Below are positions 1 through 5,161 of a stretch of DNA of 5,939 bases, one piece after another. The notes below the pieces were generated by a model. The model searched no databases, had not been told where the DNA came from, and worked only from the letters and a program-made list of their open reading frames with translations. Position 1 is the first letter of the stretch, and each line of letters starts with the position of its first letter. Location of the stretch: contig DAHVFK010000229.1 in NCBI GenBank assembly GCA_027317055.1, positions 1 through 5,939 of the forward strand, read 5' to 3'. This DNA comes from Betaproteobacteria bacterium (GTDB lineage Bacteria; Pseudomonadota; Gammaproteobacteria; Burkholderiales; SG8-39). Position numbers and translations under genes: made by a program.

Positions 1-113
1 GGATGGCCGATCGCGGCTACATCATCGTCCACGGCCAGATCGAGTTCGAGGGCGAGAACGCGCTCGCGCTGCAGAACAACGACATGATCAAGCAGTACTA
101 TCTCGGGATCTGA
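1..113 (+). CDS. livF: Branched-chain amino-acid-type ABC transporter ATP-binding protein (LivF-like), C-terminal end only
   Basis: This is the 3' end of a gene that enters from the left edge; 36 complete codons and a TGA are visible, read from base 3. The tail begins with the ADRGY motif and continues with a short beta hairpin (IIVHGQIEFEG) and a terminal KQYYLGI. This is the usual ending of LivF-family ATPases, where the motif follows the H-loop and the protein closes on a YLG-type end. LivF pairs with LivG, the LivH/LivM permeases and a periplasmic binding protein to import branched-chain amino acids or, in many proteobacteria, aromatic and other organic acids. The Walker and signature motifs lie outside the window, so the call rests on the tail alone. 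The substrate cannot be inferred. Confidence 0.75.
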   Translation, partial: MADRGYIIVHGQIEFEGENALALQNNDMIKQYYLGI

Positions 114-119
114 CGCGAC

Positions 120-131
120 GCGCAGCTGCGC
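120..131. repeat. 12-base perfect palindrome between livF and the MFS gene
   Basis: GCGCAGCTGCGC is a perfect inverted repeat starting seven bases after the livF stop and ending just before the AAGG at 132-135, the probable ribosome binding site of the next gene. As RNA it could form only a 4-bp stem with a 4-base loop, and no T-run follows, so it is not a convincing terminator. It could be a protein-binding site or chance in GC-rich DNA. Confidence 0.25.
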
Positions 132-143
132 AAGGCACCCCTG
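132..143 (+). promoter_or_regulatory. Ribosome binding site and CTG start of the MFS gene
   Basis: AAGG at 132-135 lies five bases before CTG at 141-143. It is the only purine-rich Shine-Dalgarno-like stretch between the livF stop and ATG 237. The ATG at 237 has no comparable element and would remove helix 1. CTG at 126 is a less likely alternative because its upstream bases lack any such element. Confidence 0.45.
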
Positions 144-1385
144 CTAAGACCCGTTCTATCGCTGTTCGCCGGCATCGCGATCCTGGTCGTTGGGATCGGT
201 CTCCTGTTCACCGCGCTCGGCCTGCGCGCCGGACTGATGGATTACCCGGTCACCGTCACCGGGCTGGTGATGTCGGCCTACTTCGTCGGCTTCATCCTCG
301 GCACCTATGTCTGCCCGGCGATCATCCGTCGCGCAGGTCATATCCGCGCCTTCGCCGCCATGGCGTCGGTCGCCTCGACCATGCCGATCCTGCATGCGCT
401 TGTGCTCACGCCCTGGGCCTGGGGCGCCCTGCGCCTGATCACCGGCGTGTGCATCGTCGGCCTGTACATGGTGATCGAGAGCTGGCTAAACGCACTCGCG
501 CCCAATGCCATGCGCGGCAAGATCTTCGCCGCCTATATGGCGACCACGCTCGGCGCGCTCGCGCTCGGGCAGTTCCTGATCCTGGTCGGCGACGTGCTCG
601 GCTTCACGCCTTTCGCGCTGGTGTCGATCCTGCTCTCGCTCGCCCTGGTGCCGGTTGCGCTGACGCGCGTGCCCGAGCCGCCGCCGGTCGCCGCGCCGCG
701 GCCCGCCCTGCGCCGCCTGTTCGCAACCGCGCCGGTCGGCTTCGTCGGCGCACTCGCCTCGGGGCTGCTCAACGGCGCCTTCTTCGGCATGGGCGCGGTA
801 TTCGCGCAGCGGGTCGGCATGAGCGAAGCCGGCGTCGCTTCATTCATGAGCGCGACCATCGTCGGTGGGGCAATGCTGCAGTGGCCCGTGGGGCAGCTCT
901 CGGACCGGCGCGACCGGCGGCTGGTGCTCGCCGCGGTCTGCGCCAGCGCGGCCCTGCTCGCAGCGCTGGCGTTCGTCGCCGAAGGCTATTCCGCGCCGCT
1001 GCTCGCGGTCATCGCGTTCTTCTACGGCGGGTTGGCGTTCACCGTGTACGGCCTGAGCGTAGCGCACGTCAACGACCTGCTCGAGCCGGCACGCATCCTG
1101 GAGGCGACCGGCGGCCTGCTCCTGCTGCACGGCATCGGCGCGGCGATCGGCCCCGCGGCAGCGGGATTTCTCATGCAGCAGCTCGGGCCGGGCAGCCTGC
1201 TAGGCTATTTCGCCCTGGTGCTGTCCGCGCTGTCGGGTTACGCGCTCTACCGCTACAAGCTTGTGGCGCGGCCGGCGCCGGGCGAAGCGCACGGCTATCT
1301 GCCGATGGCGGAAACGTCGCAGGCTCTGCTGCAGATGGATCCCCGCACCGAGGCGCCGGCCCGGCCGGCGGCTACCCGGCGCTGA
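141..1385 (+). CDS. MFS transporter, YcaD-like, probably with a CTG start
   Basis: This is an inner-membrane secondary transporter of the major facilitator superfamily, about 414 residues and 12 predicted helices if started at CTG 141. The first ATG in frame is at 237, but the 32 codons before it encode a typical first helix (RPVLSLFAGIAILVVGIG and onward), and no ATG, GTG or TTG lies in that frame between the livF stop and 237. CTG 141 is preceded by AAGG at 132-135, five bases away. Numbering from CTG 141, the loop between helices 2 and 3 has the basic IIRRAGHIR stretch (about 61-69), helix 4 has an E-S-W signature (E113), and the second-half motif GQLSDRRDRR is at 251-260. The tail after about residue 372 is soluble and proline/alanine-rich. 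The pattern resembles E. coli YcaD, whose substrate is unknown to me. The gene follows livF by 27 bases and may be cotranscribed with it. The family is firm; the exact start is inferred. Confidence 0.85.
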   Translation: MLRPVLSLFAGIAILVVGIGLLFTALGLRAGLMDYPVTVTGLVMSAYFVGFILGTYVCPAIIRRAGHIRAFAAMASVASTMPILHALVLTPWAWGALRLITGVCIVGLYMVIESWLNALAPNAMRGKIFAAYMATTLGALALGQFLILVGDVLGFTPFALVSILLSLALVPVALTRVPEPPPVAAPRPALRRLFATAPVGFVGALASGLLNGAFFGMGAVFAQRVGMSEAGVASFMSATIVGGAMLQWPVGQLSDRRDRRLVLAAVCASAALLAALAFVAEGYSAPLLAVIAFFYGGLAFTVYGLSVAHVNDLLEPARILEATGGLLLLHGIGAAIGPAAAGFLMQQLGPGSLLGYFALVLSALSGYALYRYKLVARPAPGEAHGYLPMAETSQALLQMDPRTEAPARPAATRR

Positions 1386-2433
1386 GCGCGCGCCGCTCGA
1401 GCTCCCCCAGGTTCGATGCCGCCGGCCTGCGTCGGCCCTGCTCGATCTCGTGCACCAGCGACGTGGCCGCCGCGCACCAGGGCGTCGCAACACCGTGCGC
1501 GCGGCCCTTGCTCGCCACCAGGCCGCTGAAGTAGTCGACTTCGGTGCGCCGGCCGCGCAGCACATCCTGCAGCAGCGACGTGGCCGCATCCGTGCTGACG
1601 CGGGCAGCGCGCTCGGCCAGGCCGCGCTCGAATGCGTCCGAGCGCCCCGCCGCGCCCTCGAGCACTTGGCTCGCGCTGAAGTCCCCCATGACGCGCTCGA
1701 AGGGGTGACCCTCGGCCGCCGCGACCCGCAGCACCTCGGCCGAGATCTGCACGATCGCGCGGCGCGCCGCAGCGTCGGCGAGCATGGCAGCCGAGCGCAG
1801 GCCGCCGATGCCGGAAACCGGGTTGAGCGCGGTGTTGGTGAGCATCTTGGTCCAGCGCTCGTGCATCAGGTCGTCGATCACCTCGGCTGGCCACACGGCG
1901 TCGAGCAGCGCCGCCACGCGCCGCGCCTGCGCGCCGGGCGGTCGCAGGTACTCACCCACGTACAGTCCCGGCAGGCGCACGCCCGCTGCGGCGCGACTGA
2001 CCGACGCGGTGGCGGTCACCCGCCCGGGCTCGAGCAGCACGGCGTTGACCAGCACCACGCCGCCGAGCACCCGGGCCGCCCCTGCGCGCGGGGCGATCCA
2101 CTCCTCGTTGATCGAGTTCTGCAGGCTCACCAGCGGCGCGTCCGCGGCCAGGTGCGGCAGCACGCGCTCGAGCGCCGCCTCGGTGTCGTAGGACTTCACC
2201 GCCATCAGGCACAGCTCCGCGCGCCCGCTCAGCTCGTCGGGCGCGACGACCGGCGGATGGTGGTGCTCGACGCTGCCGTCCAGGTTGGCGATGCGCACCC
2301 CGTCGCGCGCCACCGCCTCGCGCTGCGCGTGCCACGGCTCGGCCGCGATCACGTCGCGGCCCGCGCTGTGCAGCCGTCCGGCGGCCTGGGCGCCGATCGC
2401 GCCTATGCCGTAGACGATGATCCGGCCGGACAT
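1372..2433 (-). CDS. 2-dehydropantoate 2-reductase family (PanE/ApbA-like) NADP-dependent oxidoreductase
   Basis: This is a cytosolic 353-residue protein of the ketopantoate reductase family, which reduces a 2-oxo acid to a 2-hydroxy acid with NADPH. The N-terminal Rossmann fold starts with GIGAIG (9-14). The AVKSYDT segment gives K80, QNS is at 105-107, and the C-terminal helical domain has the catalytic-type sequence RWTKMLTNTALNP with K196, N200 and N204. The family's TEVDY segment (E298) is followed by SG. ATG 2433 is chosen over an in-frame GTG at 2448 because GGAG (2446-2443) lies nine bases upstream of it and the Rossmann strand begins at once. It starts one base after the TPP-enzyme stop, so translation is probably coupled. 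Its 3' end overlaps the convergent MFS gene by 14 bases. The protein is longer than typical PanE (about 300 residues) and sits beside no pantothenate gene. A catabolic 2-oxoacid reductase is as likely as a role in vitamin synthesis, so no symbol is given. Confidence 0.85.
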   Translation of the reverse strand: MSGRIIVYGIGAIGAQAAGRLHSAGRDVIAAEPWHAQREAVARDGVRIANLDGSVEHHHPPVVAPDELSGRAELCLMAVKSYDTEAALERVLPHLAADAPLVSLQNSINEEWIAPRAGAARVLGGVVLVNAVLLEPGRVTATASVSRAAAGVRLPGLYVGEYLRPPGAQARRVAALLDAVWPAEVIDDLMHERWTKMLTNTALNPVSGIGGLRSAAMLADAAARRAIVQISAEVLRVAAAEGHPFERVMGDFSASQVLEGAAGRSDAFERGLAERAARVSTDAATSLLQDVLRGRRTEVDYFSGLVASKGRAHGVATPWCAAATSLVHEIEQGRRRPAASNLGELERRALSAG

Positions 2434-2434
2434 C

Positions 2435-4111
2435 TCAGAACGCTCCACCCTTCCTGCGGCTGTCTACGATGCCCTGCGCGCGCATGCTGATCTGGCTCTG
2501 CACGCGGATGTTGAGCAGCGCGGGCCGCCCCGCGGCCAGCGCGCGCTCGAGCGCCGGCGCAAGCTGCTCGGGGCGCTCCACCAGCTCGCCGTAGGCGCCC
2601 AAGCCCGCGGCCACGAGGTCGTAGCGGGTCGGGGCCAGGTCGGTGATGACCGGCTTGCCGTACAGCCCGAGCTGGATGTTCTTGTCGATCCCCCAGGCCG
2701 CGTCGTTGCCGAGCAGCACCACGATGTCCAGGCCGTGACGCACCGCGGTGTCGAGCTCCATGCCGTTGAAGCCGAAGGAGCCGTCGCCCGTGATGCAGAA
2801 CACGCGGCTGCCGGGCCGCGCGAGCTTGGCCGCGATCGCGGTCGGCACGGCCTGGCCGAGCATGCCCAGGTTGGGAAGGTAGTACCACGAGCGCGGCTGC
2901 CGCGCCGGCAGATAGGCGCGGCCGTAGTAGGCATAGTCGCCGCCGTCGAACACCAGCACGTCGTCGGGACGCAGGATCGCGCCAAGCGTCTTGTGCACGA
3001 ACATCGAGCGCAGCGGCGCCTCGTCGGTGGCGAAGGCCTCGATGCGCGCGCGTTCGGCCGCGCGCGCGGCGCGCAGCCGCTCGAGCCACGGCCGCTCGGG
3101 CCAGGTTTGCGCCGCCGCGGCGTCCGAGAGCTGTTGTGCGACCGGGCCGACGTCGCCGACAATGCCGACATCGACGCCGCGGTTGCGCCCGACCTGAACG
3201 CCGCTCGGGTCGACCTGGATCAGCTTCGCGGTTTGCGCCAGAATCGGCGGCAGGCCGTAGCCGAGAGTGAAATCGAGCAGCTTGCCCAGCAACAGCACCA
3301 CGTCGGCCTCGCGGATCAGGTTCGCCGGCTGGTGCAGCGACAGGTCGAAAAATCCGAAGCAGTAGGGATGCTGATCGGAAACCATGCCGCGCGCGGCCTC
3401 CTCGGTCATCAGTGGCAGCTTTGTGGTCTCGATCAACCGCTCGAGCGCGACGCCCCAGTCGCCGTAGGCGGCCGGAGTGCCGGCCACGATCAGCGGCCGC
3501 TCGGCTGCGCGCAGCAGCTGCAGCGCCTGCTCGATCTGCGCCGGCGCGGCGAGCCGCGGCGCCTGCGGCCGGTAGGCGGCGGCGCCGTAGAACCCGACTT
3601 CGGATTGCTCAACGCGCTGGGTCTGCACGTCGATCGGCACGGTCAGGTGCACCGGCCCGCGCCGGCCGTCGAAAGCGGTGCGCACCGCGCCCGCCACCAG
3701 ATCCGGGATGCGGCGCGCATCTTGCACCAGCCAGGCGCCCTTGGTGGCGGGGCGCGCCATGCCCACCTGGTCGATCTCCTGCATGATGCCGCGGTGATAG
3801 TCGCGCAGCGCGGCCGAGCCGGCGATGTTGAGCACCGGGCTCTCGGAGGAAAGCGCGTTGACCAGTCCTGGGATCGCGTTCGCGTGTCCGGGGGTGGTAA
3901 AAGCGCACACTCCCAGCCGCCCGGTGATCCGCCCCCAGGCGTCGGCCATGTGCACCGCGGCCTGCTCGTGGCGGCAGTCGATGAGCCGGAAGCCCTCGTC
4001 GGCCAGCACGTCGAGCAGGGGCAGGATATGGTCGCCGGCGAGAGTGAAGATCGTGTCGACCCCCTCCTCGCGCAGAGCGCGAGTCAGCAGATGTGAACCC
4101 GTCGTGGTCAT
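2435..4111 (-). CDS. Thiamine-diphosphate-dependent enzyme, acetolactate synthase / 2-hydroxyacyl-CoA lyase-like
   Basis: This is a 558-residue protein with the full three-domain layout of the acetolactate synthase superfamily: PYR domain about 1-170, middle domain about 190-330, and PP domain about 380-540. The cofactor-activating glutamate is E49 in CRHEQAAVHMADAWGR. The metal/diphosphate motif begins GDGSFGFNGMELDT (442-455) and ends with N469-D470 in LLGNDAAWG, where most relatives have N-N. FDGGDY, the SWYYLPNLGMLG stretch and VRH...GNDAAW resemble, from memory, human ILVBL (HACL2) and other 2-hydroxyacyl-CoA lyases more than biosynthetic IlvB. Such enzymes make or break C-C bonds next to a carbonyl or hydroxyacyl group. 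No small regulatory subunit gene is visible, which argues against branched-chain amino-acid synthesis. ATG 4111 is chosen because MTTTGSHLL is a usual opening; it has no clear Shine-Dalgarno. It is the first gene of a two-gene unit with the PanE-like reductase. The substrate is unknown. Confidence 0.85.
   Translation of the reverse strand: MTTTGSHLLTRALREEGVDTIFTLAGDHILPLLDVLADEGFRLIDCRHEQAAVHMADAWGRITGRLGVCAFTTPGHANAIPGLVNALSSESPVLNIAGSAALRDYHRGIMQEIDQVGMARPATKGAWLVQDARRIPDLVAGAVRTAFDGRRGPVHLTVPIDVQTQRVEQSEVGFYGAAAYRPQAPRLAAPAQIEQALQLLRAAERPLIVAGTPAAYGDWGVALERLIETTKLPLMTEEAARGMVSDQHPYCFGFFDLSLHQPANLIREADVVLLLGKLLDFTLGYGLPPILAQTAKLIQVDPSGVQVGRNRGVDVGIVGDVGPVAQQLSDAAAAQTWPERPWLERLRAARAAERARIEAFATDEAPLRSMFVHKTLGAILRPDDVLVFDGGDYAYYGRAYLPARQPRSWYYLPNLGMLGQAVPTAIAAKLARPGSRVFCITGDGSFGFNGMELDTAVRHGLDIVVLLGNDAAWGIDKNIQLGLYGKPVITDLAPTRYDLVAAGLGAYGELVERPEQLAPALERALAAGRPALLNIRVQSQISMRAQGIVDSRRKGGAF
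2443..2446 (-). promoter_or_regulatory. Ribosome binding site of the PanE-like gene, inside the upstream gene
   Basis: On the minus strand GGAG (2446-2443) lies within the last codons of the TPP-enzyme gene, nine bases before ATG 2433. The upstream stop TGA (2437-2435) falls between the two. This arrangement favours start 2433 and suggests that ribosomes finishing the first gene reinitiate on the second. Confidence 0.6.
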
Positions 4112-4170
4112 TGGCGGAACGCGCTAGAATCTGCGTCAAGCGGGGTCATCCGCTCAAGGACGAGGGAAAG
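4112..4170. promoter_or_regulatory. Divergent intergenic region between the TPP-enzyme unit and the membrane-protein gene
   Basis: This 59-base gap must hold control sequences for two divergent genes, unless one promoter lies inside a neighbouring coding region. On the plus strand TAGAAT (4125-4130) is a good -10 box with no recognisable -35. On the minus strand TTGACG (4139-4134) looks like a -35, but a -10 at normal spacing would fall on the start codon, so no complete minus promoter is seen. A short inverted repeat, AGCGG at 4139-4143 and CCGCT at 4150-4154 with a six-base spacer, lies in the presumed leader of the plus-strand gene. It is short enough to be chance. Confidence 0.4.
4125..4130 (+). 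promoter_or_regulatory. Probable -10 box (TAGAAT) for the membrane-protein gene
   Basis: TAGAAT matches the sigma-70 -10 consensus at five of six positions and stands out in very GC-rich DNA. It would place the transcript start near 4137, leaving a leader of about 34 bases before ATG 4171. No good -35 lies 15-18 bases upstream, so the promoter may need an activator. Confidence 0.4.
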
Positions 4171-4800
4171 ATGCCAATTTCCAGTAATTACTTTGTCGTT
4201 CACGTAGTCGTTCCTTCGGTGCTCGTGTTCGTCCTGATCGTAGGCGTCGTGGGCATCCTCCTCGGACTGGGATTGATCGCACGCAACGAATCGGTCCTGC
4301 GGCTGCTCGAGCGCCTGAATCACTGGACCTCGCTCAGGCGCGCGCTGAAACCGCTCGAGATCCCGCGCGAGGTCGAGCAGAGCGTGCGCAAGCATCCCCG
4401 CGGGCTCGGAATCGTGATCCTGATCGGCGCCGCATTCTCTCTCTACTTCCTGCTGCTGCGGGTCAGCGGCTCGGATTTCACTGCGCTGCTCACCGCCCGC
4501 CCCGCGCAAGGAGCGCTGCTGTGGTTCGCGAACAGCGTGCGCTGGGCGCTGATCGGCGCAAACCTCATCGCGCTGGCGATCGGCATCGTGCTCGCGTTCG
4601 TCCCGCAGACGATGGGCCCGCTGGCCGCCAGCGCCAACCGCTGGGTATCCTCGCGCCGGCTGACCATGAAGGCCGATGAGATGGATCTCACGCTCGACCT
4701 CGTCGTGCGCGCCAATCCGCGCGTCGCGGGTGTGCTCATCGCGATCGGTGCGCTGGTTCCGGCGGTCGGCGCCTCGATGATGCTGTTCGGCGGCCGCTGA
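4171..4800 (+). CDS. Uncharacterised four-helix membrane protein with internal duplication
   Basis: I do not recognise this 209-residue protein. ATG 4171 is preferred over in-frame ATG 4093 because GAGG (4162-4165) sits five bases before it and the upstream extension would overlap the divergent gene. Four hydrophobic helices are visible at about 12-36, 79-96, 126-144 and 186-206. The loops after helices 1 and 3 are positively charged, suggesting that they are cytoplasmic and both termini periplasmic. The two halves resemble each other: N50-x-W52 with R56-R57 matches N156-x-W158 with R162-R163. V72-R73 with P76-R77 matches V179-R180 with P183-R184. Each is followed by an I-x-IGA segment opening the next helix (83-87, 190-194). 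No signal peptide, enzyme motif or metal site is evident. It lies alone on its strand between two minus-strand units, so neighbours do not reveal its job. It might be a small channel, transporter or scaffold; that is guesswork. Confidence 0.8.
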   Translation: MPISSNYFVVHVVVPSVLVFVLIVGVVGILLGLGLIARNESVLRLLERLNHWTSLRRALKPLEIPREVEQSVRKHPRGLGIVILIGAAFSLYFLLLRVSGSDFTALLTARPAQGALLWFANSVRWALIGANLIALAIGIVLAFVPQTMGPLAASANRWVSSRRLTMKADEMDLTLDLVVRANPRVAGVLIAIGALVPAVGASMMLFGGR

Positions 4801-4807
4801 CGCCTGC

Positions 4808-4821
4808 CCGGCGCGCGCCGG
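4808..4821. terminator. Possible weak bidirectional terminator: 14-base palindrome in the convergent gap
   Basis: CCGGCGCGCGCCGG is a perfect palindrome lying in the 24-base gap between the ends of the membrane-protein gene and the convergent NIPSNAP gene. As RNA it gives a five-base-pair stem with a four-base loop on either strand. No T-run follows on either side, so it is not a standard intrinsic terminator. The position is right for one, but such repeats are common in GC-rich DNA. Confidence 0.3.
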
Positions 4822-4824
4822 CAT

Positions 4825-5151
4825 TCAGCGCAGCTTCGAGTACGCGGTCGGGGCGAGGACCTGGTTCTCGATCCTGGCCACGATCTGCCCGCCCTTCTCC
4901 GTTTCCGCGCGCGCCGCGAGCCATGCCGGATCGCCGGCGAAGGCGTTCCAGCGCCGCTCGCGCTCGGCCAGGCTGTCCCATTCGAGCAGGTAGTACAGCG
5001 CCTGATGGTCGACGCCGATCAGCGTGGTCCAGAATCCGACCGGGCGGATGCCGTGCTTGTCCCAGATCTTGAGCGTGATTGTCTCGAAGCGGCGGTTCAG
5101 GTCGGGCAGGCGGCCCGGGACGCAATGGTAGACGCGCAGTTCGTGGATCAC
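4825..5151 (-). CDS. NIPSNAP family protein
   Basis: This 108-residue soluble protein has the features of the NIPSNAP family (dimeric alpha/beta-barrel, ferredoxin-like fold). It opens with the strand MIHELRVYHCVPGR. A helix follows, then HGIRPVGFWTT at 33-43, the strand LYYLLEWDS at 52-60, the helix with ERRWNAF at 65-71, and DPAW at 74-77. The length is typical of single-domain bacterial members. The start is a GTG at 5151. GGGAGG lies just upstream and is a strong ribosome binding site, and the protein aligns from its first residue. It begins 10 bases after the stop of the hydantoinase-B-like gene, so the two are almost certainly cotranscribed. Bacterial NIPSNAP proteins often accompany catabolic genes, but their reaction is mostly undefined. 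A monooxygenase-like or ligand-binding role is only inference. Confidence 0.8.
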   Translation of the reverse strand: MIHELRVYHCVPGRLPDLNRRFETITLKIWDKHGIRPVGFWTTLIGVDHQALYYLLEWDSLAERERRWNAFAGDPAWLAARAETEKGGQIVARIENQVLAPTAYSKLR

Positions 5152-5161
5152 GGGCCCTCCC
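5152..5161 (-). promoter_or_regulatory. Ribosome binding site for the GTG-started NIPSNAP gene
   Basis: The minus-strand gap between the HyuB-like stop and GTG 5151 consists of GGGAGGGCCC. It contains a near-perfect Shine-Dalgarno four to five bases before the start, which decides in favour of GTG 5151 even though it is not an ATG. Confidence 0.7.

Noticed and set aside
449..1534. A 361-codon plus-strand frame overlapping the MFS gene
   Set aside because: It is extremely Arg/Ala-rich with no helices or motifs, and the competing frame encodes a full 12-helix transporter.
2434..2448. A GTG start for the PanE-like protein five codons upstream
   Set aside because: The extra MERSE residues precede a normal Rossmann start, and GGAG is spaced correctly for ATG 2433 but overlaps the GTG region.
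1261..2490. A 409-codon plus-strand open frame across the PanE-like gene
   Set aside because: It is an Arg/Ala/His-rich composition artefact of high GC and spans the intact Rossmann-fold gene on the other strand.
2417..4096. A 559-codon open frame on the plus strand, opposite the TPP enzyme
   Set aside because: Its translation is rich in Arg, His, Gln and Ala with no recognisable motif, and it mirrors a complete enzyme with catalytic residues. Long antisense open frames are expected at this GC content.
4139..4154. Short inverted repeat AGCGG/CCGCT as an operator or riboswitch stem
   Set aside because: Five-base arms with a six-base spacer are frequent by chance in this composition, and nothing resembling a known riboswitch surrounds them.
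4093..4170. An upstream ATG that would lengthen the membrane protein by 26 residues
   Set aside because: The extension overlaps the divergent TPP-enzyme start, includes the probable -10 box, and lacks a ribosome binding site, whereas ATG 4171 has one.
4108..4824. A 238-codon minus-strand frame opposite the membrane protein
   Set aside because: It is very rich in Glu, Arg, Gln and Asp without domains. The plus strand has four clear membrane helices and a ribosome binding site.
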